12,161 bases of DNA from Thermoplasmata archaeon (GTDB lineage: Archaea > Thermoplasmatota > Thermoplasmata > JAGHBH01): assembly GCA_030673205.1 (NCBI GenBank), contig DAOVJP010000015.1, positions 1 to 12,161 of the forward strand. Reading direction: 5' to 3'. Shown one piece after another: positions 6,874-12,161 of this stretch. Below the pieces are notes generated by a model. That model was not told where the DNA came from. It searched no databases and worked only from the letters and a program-made list of their open reading frames with translations. How positions within the stretch are numbered: the first letter of the stretch is position 1; each line of letters starts with the position of its first letter. Position numbers and translations under genes: made by a program.

Positions 6874-7323
6874 TCAGTGTTCCGGATCTTCAGGGTGTAC
6901 TATCTTTTTCGCCTCTTCCGGGCTGAGGCCGAACTCCTCCAAGCGGTCTTGTTTTATGAGATAGTCCACGATGGCCGCATGGAGCGCGTCCGCCGCCAGA
7001 TTGGAGCAGTGCATCTTTATCGGAGGAGGACCGTCCAGCTCGTTCGCCACCTCTCCCCTTGTGATCTCCAATCCCCTATGGAGGTCCGTACCAATGGCCA
7101 GCTCGGTCACCATACTGCTCGTGGCTATGGCCGAACCGCAGCCGAAGGTGCGGAACTTTATGTCCGTTATCTTATCATCTTCGACCTTGATGAACATCTC
7201 CATCAGATCGCCGCACACAGGGTTTCCCACCCGGCCGAAGCCGTCCGGGTCCTCTATGACGCCCACATTCCTAGGGTTCTGGAAGTGGTCCATCACCTTT
7301 TCGCTGTAAATGTTGTATTTCAT
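6874..7323 (-). CDS. iscU: IscU/NifU-type Fe-S cluster scaffold
   Basis: A 149-residue IscU-type scaffold on which Fe-S clusters are built before transfer to apoproteins. All ligands are present: Cys37 in GNPVCGD with the exchange-promoting Asp39, Cys62 in FGCGSAIA, and His105-Cys106 in PPIKMHCSNLA. The YSEKVMDHFQNPRNVG start is classic. About 15 extra residues at the end contain an LSPEEAKKIVHPED segment. The ATG lies three bases after the iscS-like stop (TAG-AAG-ATG), with a GGGGGA in the end of the upstream gene, so the two are surely co-translated. It is the last gene of the sulfur operon. The lack of damage in this scaffold contrasts with the altered IscS-like partner. Confidence 0.95.
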   Translation of the reverse strand: MKYNIYSEKVMDHFQNPRNVGVIEDPDGFGRVGNPVCGDLMEMFIKVEDDKITDIKFRTFGCGSAIATSSMVTELAIGTDLHRGLEITRGEVANELDGPPPIKMHCSNLAADALHAAIVDYLIKQDRLEEFGLSPEEAKKIVHPEDPEH

Positions 7324-7326
7324 CTT

Positions 7327-8526
7327 CTATCCCCCGTACATCTCCTTCAGCCACTCGGGTGGCGCTAGGGGTGACATCTTCTGTAGGCGCTCCACCACCT
7401 TGGGCAGAGCACTCATAAGCTTTTCCATGTGCCCCTGGGTGGTCCAGCGGCCAAAGCTTAGTTGAAGGGAGCCATGCGCTATCTCATGGGGCAGCCCTAT
7501 GGCCAGCAGCACGTGGCTGGGTTCCAGCGTCTTGGAGCTGCAGGCGCTCCCGCTGGACGTGGCTATGCCATAGGAATCCAGTCCTAAGACCAGGGCCTCG
7601 CCCTCTACATAGGAAAAGCGTACATTGACATTGCCCGGTAATCGAGGATCCTTGGGGCCGTTGAGGGAAGCACCAGGTATGGTGGAGAGTATGCGTTCGA
7701 TGAGATTATCGGACATGGCGCCCAACATCCGCCGTTCCTCCTCTCCCTCCATCGCCATTATCCAGGCGGCCTTTCCCAAACCGACTATTCCAGGGATGTT
7801 CTCTGTGCCGGAGCGCATGCCGAACTCCTGGCCTCCGCCATGAAGAACGGGCTCCAAACGTATCCCCTTCTTCACGTAGAGGGCTCCGACGCCCCTGGGG
7901 CCATATATCTGGTTGGAGGACAAGGAGAGGAGGTCTATGCCCATCTTCTCCACATCCAATCCCATCCTCCCGAGGGCGGCGGTGGCGTCTGTGTGGAACA
8001 GCGCATTCCTCTCGTGGGCTAGATGCGCTATCTTTTCTAGGGGTTGGATGGCACCGATCTCGTTGTTCGCCATCATTATCGAGATGACAATGGTATCGTC
8101 ACGGATGGCCGATTCCACATCCCCTGGGTCCACGAGCCCCTGCTCGTCCACCTCGACCTGAGTGACCTCGAAACCTTCCTTCTGAAGGGCTTTCAATGGC
8201 GTGTGAACGGACCAATGTTCTATGTTGGATGTGACGATATGCATGCCCTTCTTCTTCAGGCGGCGGGCCGTGCCCTTGAGGGCTAGATTGTTGCTCTCCG
8301 TGGCGGAGGATGTGAACAATATCCTCTCCCAGTCCTGGGACCCCAGAAGGTCGGCAACGGCTCTGCGAGCGTTCTCCAACGCCTTCTTCGCCTCCCAACT
8401 CCAATGGTGCATGGACGTTGGGTTGCCGAAACTCTCTGTCATATACGGGAGCATGACATCCAGTACCCGCGGGTCCACCCCCGCTCCGGCCTGGTAGTCC
8501 AGGTATACTCCCTTCTCCTTGTCCAT
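7327..8526 (-). CDS. iscS: IscS/NifS-like protein with degenerate PLP site
   Basis: A 399-residue fold-type I protein aligned without gaps to cysteine desulfurase IscS over the active site, so E. coli numbering applies directly to about residue 206. Kept: Thr76 (SATESNN), His104 (NIEHWSV), Asn155 (NNEIGAI), Asp180, Ser203, and the mobile catalytic cysteine loop SSGSACSSK (Cys329). Changed: Gln183 to Ala, His205 to Asn, the Schiff-base Lys206 to Gln (SLSSNQIYGPRG, read from codons AAC CAG), and the substrate-carboxylate Arg to Gln355 (SLQLSFGRW). Normal PLP-dependent desulfuration therefore looks impossible or strongly altered. IscS of Archaeoglobus fulgidus is also reported to lack the PLP lysine. 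It may dock IscU and accept persulfide from the TusA/DsrE carriers encoded upstream. A GAGGTGAGGA ribosome site overlaps the dsrE stop, ten bases before this ATG. Confidence 0.92.
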   Translation of the reverse strand: MDKEKGVYLDYQAGAGVDPRVLDVMLPYMTESFGNPTSMHHWSWEAKKALENARRAVADLLGSQDWERILFTSSATESNNLALKGTARRLKKKGMHIVTSNIEHWSVHTPLKALQKEGFEVTQVEVDEQGLVDPGDVESAIRDDTIVISIMMANNEIGAIQPLEKIAHLAHERNALFHTDATAALGRMGLDVEKMGIDLLSLSSNQIYGPRGVGALYVKKGIRLEPVLHGGGQEFGMRSGTENIPGIVGLGKAAWIMAMEGEEERRMLGAMSDNLIERILSTIPGASLNGPKDPRLPGNVNVRFSYVEGEALVLGLDSYGIATSSGSACSSKTLEPSHVLLAIGLPHEIAHGSLQLSFGRWTTQGHMEKLMSALPKVVERLQKMSPLAPPEWLKEMYGG

Positions 8527-8535
8527 TTCCTCACC

Positions 8536-8898
8536 TCAGAATGTTATTACGGCGTCAGCCTCCAACGCAAGGTCGTTCATCGTGACCGCTCCCACCACCT
8601 TGACGCCATCCACGTAGTTCCCGCGGTCCAGTCCCAATAACTGGGTGCTCTGGTCGCAGACATACATATCCACCCCCATCTCTATGGTCTTTTTCAATAC
8701 CTCGGCCAGAGAGGGAAGGTTGCCGAGCTTTATCTTCTCCGCCTCTCCCTTTTTCACCGTCAAGACCCCATTCAGCGTGAAGAAGATGGCGGCTTCGATG
8801 TCCATGGCCTTCGCGCTCTGGGCCACCACAAGGGGTGCATAGAGCCTCTCCGGCGTGTCGAAGCCAGATGTCTGTATGTACAATATATTTTCTCCCAT
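8536..8898 (-). CDS. DsrE/DsrF-like sulfur-relay protein
   Basis: A 120-residue protein of the DsrE/DsrF/YchN fold, small cytoplasmic carriers that take sulfur as a cysteine persulfide. The N-terminal strand ENILYIQTSG, the nucleotide-fold-like segments and the conserved cysteine in DMYVCDQSTQLLG (Cys81) fit the family; this is its only cysteine and the likely sulfur carrier. Length is normal. The ATG is preceded by GGAGG at eight bases. The stop codon lies nine bases before the iscS-like start, and the downstream ribosome site overlaps it. The gene follows tusA after an 82-base repeat-rich gap. TusA-DsrE pairs are known sulfur relays, so it probably receives sulfur from or gives it to TusA. 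Confidence 0.87.
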   Translation of the reverse strand: MGENILYIQTSGFDTPERLYAPLVVAQSAKAMDIEAAIFFTLNGVLTVKKGEAEKIKLGNLPSLAEVLKKTIEMGVDMYVCDQSTQLLGLDRGNYVDGVKVVGAVTMNDLALEADAVITF

Positions 8899-8918
8899 GT
8901 TCTCTGCCTCCTGTTCTC

Positions 8919-8981
8919 TTATCGCATCGTCTCTATCATCTTTTGCCTCTTCTCTATCATCCTTTGCATCGCCTCTCTCAT
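8919..8981 (-). other. Possible 20-codon mini-ORF in the tusA-dsrE gap
   Basis: On the minus strand an ATG overlaps the tusA stop (TGATG) and opens 20 codons ending in TAA, 20 bases before the dsrE ATG. The predicted peptide is Met-, Arg- and Lys-rich and likely helical. An in-place GAGG five bases upstream could serve it. It is formed from purine-rich repeats that resemble the tusA 3' end, so it may equally be a non-coding duplication. Confidence 0.25.
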
Positions 8982-8999
8982 CATCGCCTCTTCTCTATC
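8945..8999 (-). repeat. 41-base-period direct repeat at the tusA 3' end
   Basis: Plus-strand GCCTCTTCTCTATC occurs at 8945-8958 and 8986-8999. The second copy codes for the last residues of TusA (IEKRR) and the first lies in the gap, with further degenerate copies between. It looks like slippage or duplication of the gene end. Confidence 0.6.
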
Positions 9000-9214
9000 G
9001 TGAAATGCATCTCCTTGCCTTCCTTGGAGAAGAAGAGTAGGGCCTGCCCAGTGCGCTTGCACCAACGCTCCACGTCCTCCTTCCCGGAGGGATCGTCCAA
9101 CACAAGCTCAAGGGTTTGGCCTGGGCCGAGGTTTTCCATCTCCTCGGTCAACAGGAGTATCGGCTCGGGACAATAGAGTCCCACAGCGTCCACCACTAGG
9201 TCAGGTTTGTTCAC
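8981..9214 (-). CDS. tusA: TusA/SirA-family sulfur carrier
   Basis: A 77-residue TusA-like sulfur carrier. The hallmark is VDAVGLYCPEPILLL (9-23), with Cys15-Pro as the persulfide-bearing cysteine, then the LDDPSGKEDVERWCKRTG segment (39-56) typical of the family. A second cysteine, Cys52, is common at this place. Such proteins relay sulfur between desulfurases, rhodaneses and DsrE proteins for thiolation or Fe-S work. The start codon is GTG at 9214, with a strong GGAGGAG five bases upstream; no ATG fits the conserved N-terminus. It opens the operon tusA, dsrE-like, iscS-like, iscU. The leader upstream contains a bulged hairpin. Confidence 0.92.
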   Translation of the reverse strand: MNKPDLVVDAVGLYCPEPILLLTEEMENLGPGQTLELVLDDPSGKEDVERWCKRTGQALLFFSKEGKEMHFTIEKRR

Positions 9215-9259
9215 GTTCTCTCCTCCATCCTCTATTCTTCGCTCCCACTAAGCAACTAT

Positions 9260-9292
9260 CCCCTAACACTTTCGGTTGAGGGTGTTCAGGGG
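9260..9292 (-). promoter_or_regulatory. Stem-loop in the tusA operon leader
   Basis: On the plus strand CCCCTAACAC (9260-9269) pairs with GTGTTCAGGGG (9282-9292), ten pairs with one bulged base and a 12-base loop. It lies 46 bases before the tusA GTG and inside the leader if the TATA-like box at 9332-9340 is used. It could be an attenuator or a protein site; it resembles no riboswitch I know. Confidence 0.45.
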
Positions 9293-9331
9293 CTTTGGTC
9301 TTAACCGGAGATTGATGGAAGGAGTTCACTA

Positions 9332-9340
9332 CAATAAAAC
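9332..9340 (-). promoter_or_regulatory. Putative TATA box of the sulfur operon
   Basis: Minus-strand GTTTTATTG would place the start site near 9310, giving a leader of about 95 bases that contains the stem-loop. The stronger AT-rich box at 9350-9358 is palindromic enough to be read either way, so the divergent promoters may compete. Confidence 0.3.
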
Positions 9341-9349
9341 GACAGCTAA

Positions 9350-9411
9350 TATATAAAAGGTCTGTCATGACGATGACAAACTCTATATAAAAGGTCTGTC
9401 ATTTGAATGAC
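9350..9411 (+). promoter_or_regulatory. Duplicated TATA box plus inverted-repeat operator
   Basis: The 19-base sequence TATATAAAAGGTCTGTCAT occurs exactly at 9350-9368 and 9384-9402. In both copies the terminal GTCAT is followed by four variable bases and then ATGAC, giving an inverted repeat GTCAT-N4-ATGAC at 9364-9377 and 9398-9411. The first extends to TGTCAT/ATGACA. The second covers the ATG at 9407. Conserved arms with a changing spacer suggest a dimeric repressor site just downstream of each TATA box. The boxes would start transcripts near 9380 and 9413. Confidence 0.65.
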
Positions 9412-10921
9412 CATGGAACTTGAACAACTGATCGAACAAAACCCTTGGTGGAGCGAGCGAACAGCGATACAGACCGACAAGAAGATCCGTGAAGCGTACG
9501 GCGCAAGCATAACTTGGGATCCGCGCATAAGAAAATTCTTTGCGCTGGATAAAGACGCGATATACACCCTTCGTGGCCCAAGACAGGTTGGGAAAACGAC
9601 TTTGGTCAAGTTCCTCATAAACGAATTACTGTTCCCTCCATCCCTCCCTGCCAAAGAACTGCCTCCTCGCGCCGTGTTCTACTTCACCTGCGAACAGATA
9701 GACTCAAAAAACGACCTAATAGAACTCATAGAGTTGTACATGAAATTCTCAAACGTTCTTGAAAAAGGACAACGCCGCTACATGTTCATAGACGAAATTT
9801 CGACAGTAAAAAACTGGGAAATAGCACTGAAGCATCTGATTGACACAGATAAGATGGGAAACGTGACCGCTGTATTAACAGGATCACACGCCCTCGATCT
9901 GAAGCGATCTACGGAGCGTCTCCCGGGGCGACGTGGAGAAGCGGATGGACCAATGAACAAGATATTCCTGCCAATGAAATTTGCAGAATACGTAGGAACG
10001 GTCAGACCAAAGCTAGGTAAGCAACTACGAGAGATATTCCCCCGGGAGCGGGAAGCCAGGTTCCAGACGCTGTTCGACCTATTTGAAGGAAAAATAGACA
10101 AAAAGATCCAAACAGAATACCCACTATACGCTAAAGAAACAAGAGAACTCCTTGACAACTACCTCATCACGGGGGGAGTGATGAAGGCAATAAACGAATT
10201 CTACGAGAAAGTAGCAATAACCAACGTCACATACGAGATATATGTCCAATGGCTACTGGGTGACCTAAGAAAATGGAACTACGACGAGAACATCACACGG
10301 CAAGTCCTACGCTCCACAGTGAACAAAATGACCACCAGGATAAGCGCGCATTCAATAGCCAAAGAAAACGAAATAAAGAGCCACAACACAGTGACGAGAT
10401 ATATGGGAGCACTGGAAAGCTCATTCGTGCTGAACCTCCAATACCCCATAGACCTCCACAAGAACCAAGCAAACTACTCAAGAGAGAAGAAAGCATACTT
10501 TACAGACCCATTCATATATCACGCCATCCGTGGATGGACGCAAGGAACACCAGACTACTTCACACACGCCCAAGACGCAATAGCCAAACAAGGAGACAAA
10601 AGCAACCTGATAGAAATGGTAGTCGCAGACCACCTCAGAAGATGGGCATACAACATGGGCCCGAGTGACGTGTTCACACCACACGAAAAGGTCATGTTCT
10701 GGAAGAAAAAAGGGAAGAAAGAAAAAGAAATTGATTTCGTCCTAAAACACAAAGACCACATCTGTCCGATAGAGGTCAAATATCAGAACCAGGTCACAAA
10801 GAGAGACTTTGGGAACTTCGCATTCACTTTCAACAGCGGGGTCTTGCTATCCAAACAAAATATGGAAACACACAACCGATACAGTATACTGCCCGTAGAA
10901 GCATTCCTCCTACTGATATAG
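9407..10921 (+). CDS. AAA_14/DUF4143 ATPase
   Basis: A 504-residue cytoplasmic P-loop ATPase of the archaeal AAA_14 plus DUF4143 type. Walker A is GPRQVGKTT (57-65), Walker B is YMFIDE (125-130), and TGS at 158-160 fits sensor 1. Residues about 250-400 form the DUF4143 part, including a winged-helix-like region (ISAHSIAKENEIKSHNTVTRY). The end resembles the nuclease-like PD-(D/E)xK fold, with Glu403, Asp443 (KEIDFVL) and Glu456-x-Lys458 (PIEVKY). The family's cellular role is poorly defined. The gene is unlike its neighbours: a sampled 60-base stretch (10441-10500) is 42% G+C against 55% in one from the iscS-like gene (8281-8340). It also prefers GAA, CAA and mixed arginine codons, which suggests lateral transfer. 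It starts at ATG 9407 or, for the leaderless transcript, 9413. Confidence 0.9.
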   Translation: MTMELEQLIEQNPWWSERTAIQTDKKIREAYGASITWDPRIRKFFALDKDAIYTLRGPRQVGKTTLVKFLINELLFPPSLPAKELPPRAVFYFTCEQIDSKNDLIELIELYMKFSNVLEKGQRRYMFIDEISTVKNWEIALKHLIDTDKMGNVTAVLTGSHALDLKRSTERLPGRRGEADGPMNKIFLPMKFAEYVGTVRPKLGKQLREIFPREREARFQTLFDLFEGKIDKKIQTEYPLYAKETRELLDNYLITGGVMKAINEFYEKVAITNVTYEIYVQWLLGDLRKWNYDENITRQVLRSTVNKMTTRISAHSIAKENEIKSHNTVTRYMGALESSFVLNLQYPIDLHKNQANYSREKKAYFTDPFIYHAIRGWTQGTPDYFTHAQDAIAKQGDKSNLIEMVVADHLRRWAYNMGPSDVFTPHEKVMFWKKKGKKEKEIDFVLKHKDHICPIEVKYQNQVTKRDFGNFAFTFNSGVLLSKQNMETHNRYSILPVEAFLLLI

Positions 10922-11099
10922 GATCTGAACCTAGATAGTGCTTTCAACTCCCCCTGAGAAGATCGGCGAGGCAAAGCACACATAGCAGAAGGAACAAACA
11001 CGAAAAAAGGATTGACAACCTCAACGCCCCGCGATAACGTATTTCCAAGTCAGCGAGTTCGGTCTTGGCTCTCCCCTAACATATACGGCCCGTATATGC
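10922..11099. other. Gene-free convergent region between the ATPase and OsmC genes
   Basis: No supported gene. It contains a minus-strand run of six T (11003-11008) that could help end OsmC transcripts, a copy of TCCCCTAACA (11072-11081) also found at 9259-9268 on the other side of the ATPase gene, and the inverted repeat at 11080-11098. Confidence 0.5.
11080..11098. repeat. Near-perfect palindrome next to the OsmC stop codon
   Basis: CATATACGGCCCGTATATG has two 9-base arms around a single C. It starts one base past the OsmC stop. With almost no loop it is more credible as a DNA site for a dimeric protein than as an RNA terminator, although a shorter stem with a wider loop is possible. Confidence 0.6.
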
Positions 11100-11531
11100 C
11101 TATTCCACTATCTTGTACTCGGATGTGATGTCCACGCTGGGTCTGAGGTTGGCCGCGGCCCCGCAATACCGGTCCTCGGAGAGCCGGATGGCCTTCTCCA
11201 CTTTGGCGGTGGGGATCTCCTCTCCATCTTTAGGAGTGAGGGTATAGACGATATGGACCTTGTCGAACTTTTTGGGATGCTCCTCCGCCCTCTCGGCGCT
11301 GGCCGTCACCGTTATCTTCCCGTAGGGGACGTGCATCTTGTCGAGGATGGATATGACATCCATGGCCGTGCAGCCGCACAAGCCCATCAGCACCAGTTCC
11401 ATGGGGGTGGCCGCGCCTTCATGCCCTCCTACCTTTGAGCTGGTATCCATTGGGATCCAGTGGCCAGAAGAGGCCTTTGCCATGAGGGCCAGGCCGTTGA
11501 CCTGGATGATCTCCACTTCCATTTTGGTCAT
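11100..11531 (-). CDS. OsmC-family protein (peroxide-reducing type)
   Basis: A 143-residue OsmC/Ohr-superfamily protein of the small YhfA-like group, predicted to reduce hydroperoxides with paired thiols as a dimer in the cytoplasm. The conserved cysteines are visible: Cys52 and Cys54 in LMGLCGCTAMDVISIL, on the central helix, and Cys123 in EDRYCGAAANL. The middle ERAEEHPKKFDKVHIVYTL and the closing VDITSEYKI are characteristic. The length is full. It is a single gene, divergent from the zinc-ribbon gene with 82 bases between. A TATA-like TTTTTATCG about 25 bases before its ATG suggests a leaderless message. Whether it serves oxidative defence or another thiol reaction cannot be seen. Confidence 0.92.
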   Translation of the reverse strand: MTKMEVEIIQVNGLALMAKASSGHWIPMDTSSKVGGHEGAATPMELVLMGLCGCTAMDVISILDKMHVPYGKITVTASAERAEEHPKKFDKVHIVYTLTPKDGEEIPTAKVEKAIRLSEDRYCGAAANLRPSVDITSEYKIVE

Positions 11532-11551
11532 AGGGTCCGGTAGGATGGAAG

Positions 11552-11560
11552 CGATAAAAA
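11552..11560 (-). promoter_or_regulatory. Putative TATA box of the OsmC gene
   Basis: Minus-strand TTTTTATCG is centred about 25 bases ahead of the ATG at 11531, the spacing for a leaderless archaeal transcript; no ribosome site is seen before the ATG. Confidence 0.45.
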
Positions 11561-11574
11561 GATTGTGTTGAGTA

Positions 11575-11585
11575 AATCATTTTAA
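11575..11585 (+). promoter_or_regulatory. Putative TATA box of the PH/zinc-ribbon gene
   Basis: The AT-rich AATCATTTTAA lies about 32 bases before the ATG at 11614. A GAGG three bases before the ATG may add a weak ribosome site on a short leader. Confidence 0.35.
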
Positions 11586-11613
11586 CCCCGCTGCCTATAT
11601 CTCTCCGAGGCAA

Positions 11614-12135
11614 ATGAGCAATATCCCACAAGACGTACAGAACGTTCTCATGCTGCAATCGGAAGAGCACGCCGTGACAGGATTCCAGAACGTGAAGGTA
11701 GGGGGAGAGGTGGGCACTGTGGTGCTGACCAACATGCGTCTCATCTTCGTGAGGAACAAGAGGGGATATAACCAGGAGAGCTTCTCCTTCACCCTGGAGG
11801 GCATATACGAGATGAACATGAAGAAGAGCATGATGGGAGGCCCCAAGCTCATGATCAATGGAAAGACATTCCAGGCCCAAGACCCAGGGAGCATCCAGAA
11901 GGCTACGAATGACCTCAAACAGCAGAGAATGGCACAGGTGGGCCAGGGCACGGGAGGAGGGAAGGACGGCCGATATGGTCTGGGCACCTACGTCTTCGAC
12001 GAGCCTGGCCAGCAAGCCCCACAGGTAGTCAAGGAAAAGGTGATCAAAGAGGTCATCAAGATACGATGCCAGTTCTGCGGTAAGACATACGTCGAGACCA
12101 AGGACGGATGCCCGTATTGCGGCGCAGGACATTAG
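11614..12135 (+). CDS. PH/GRAM-like domain protein with C-terminal zinc ribbon
   Basis: A 173-residue protein with two parts. Residues about 12-105 look like a bacterial PH or GRAM-type beta-barrel followed by a helix. The typical wording is GGEVGTVVLTNMRLIFVRNKRG (30-51), where a threonine-asparagine turn leads into a strand, then SFSFTLEGIYEMN and KLMINGKTFQAQDPGSIQKATNDL. Residues 152-169 form a zinc ribbon: Cys152-x2-Cys155 and Cys166-x2-Cys169 (CQFCGK, CPYCG). A flexible Gly/Gln-rich linker and a valine-rich helix (about 139-150) join them. There is no signal peptide or membrane segment. Such proteins may bind lipid or protein partners, but no function is established. It is not obviously in an operon with OsmC, being on the opposite strand. 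Confidence 0.75.
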   Translation: MSNIPQDVQNVLMLQSEEHAVTGFQNVKVGGEVGTVVLTNMRLIFVRNKRGYNQESFSFTLEGIYEMNMKKSMMGGPKLMINGKTFQAQDPGSIQKATNDLKQQRMAQVGQGTGGGKDGRYGLGTYVFDEPGQQAPQVVKEKVIKEVIKIRCQFCGKTYVETKDGCPYCGAGH

Positions 12136-12136
12136 A

Positions 12137-12161
12137 GAGATGAGGAGGGAGATGAGGAGGG
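12137..12161 (+). repeat. Two copies of a 12-base purine repeat at the window end
   Basis: GAGATGAGGAGGG occurs at 12137-12149 and 12149-12161, sharing one base. It may be the ribosome site and start (ATG at 12140) of a gene beyond the window, or another purine-rich expansion like those elsewhere in this window. Confidence 0.4.

Noticed and set aside
6835..7368. 177-residue open frame on the plus strand
   Set aside because: It lies antisense to iscU, whose cysteine ligands and spacing are unmistakable; the frame has no recognisable motif.
7327..8526. Ordinary cysteine desulfurase
   Set aside because: The PLP lysine, its neighbour histidine, Gln183 and the substrate arginine are all replaced.
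9350..9402. Two exact 19-base repeats considered as a CRISPR remnant
   Set aside because: The spacer would be only 15 bases, there are only two copies, each begins with a TATA box and no cas gene is near; a promoter duplication explains it better.
10922..11099. tRNA or other structured RNA gene in the gap after the ATPase gene
   Set aside because: No cloverleaf, no TTC-loop consensus and no acceptor pairing could be found by eye.
11419..12132. 237-residue open frame on the minus strand
   Set aside because: It runs opposite the zinc-ribbon gene and through the divergent promoter region into the OsmC start; the plus-strand protein has paired CxxC motifs and a plausible start, this frame has none.

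Overview
The window looks like part of an archaeal chromosome, most likely from the Euryarchaeota/Thermoplasmatota side. Three things suggest this. Short TATA-like boxes lie about 25-27 bases ahead of several start codons, as expected for leaderless archaeal transcripts. The gene families are typically archaeal (an AAA_14/DUF4143 ATPase, a small OsmC protein, a membrane-anchored cyclophilin with thrombospondin-type-3-like repeats). Strong GGAGG-type ribosome sites occur only inside operons. The lower rank cannot be fixed from sequence alone. Base composition is moderately GC-rich, with one A-rich exception, the AAA ATPase gene.

Layout: (1) 14-1505, plus strand: a DMT/EamA transporter and a small lipoprotein. 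(2) 1492-5265, minus strand: a tight four-gene cluster read as isochorismatase-like cysteine hydrolase, thioredoxin-reductase-like flavoprotein without the CxxC, RlmN-like radical SAM protein, class I/II aminotransferase. The first three genes overlap, and the aminotransferase may also have its own promoter. (3) 5516-6847, plus: a chimeric protein with an N-terminal C2H2 zinc finger, one membrane helix, four exact-length 49-residue Ca-binding repeats and a cyclophilin domain. (4) 6874-9214, minus: a sulfur-handling operon tusA, dsrE-like, iscS-like, iscU. (5) 9407-10921, plus: an AAA_14/DUF4143 ATPase behind a duplicated TATA-plus-operator unit. (6) 11100-11531, minus: OsmC. (7) 11614-12135, plus: a PH/GRAM-like domain joined to a zinc ribbon. 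No RNA gene or CRISPR array was seen.

The most notable points are as follows. The IscS-like protein has lost the PLP lysine (Gln206), His205, Gln183 and the substrate-carboxylate arginine (Gln355), but keeps the catalytic cysteine loop, and it is co-transcribed with two persulfide carriers (TusA, DsrE) and an intact IscU. This suggests Fe-S assembly fed by a persulfide relay rather than by ordinary PLP-dependent cysteine desulfuration. The second candidate for an undescribed system is the four-gene cluster around a short RlmN-like radical SAM enzyme that keeps the methyl-carrier cysteine but lacks the cysteine that resolves the RNA adduct in RlmN. It is translationally coupled to a flavoprotein that could supply electrons. 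Purine-rich repeat expansions recur in this region, in a loop of the radical SAM protein, the tail of the flavoprotein and the tusA-dsrE gap.
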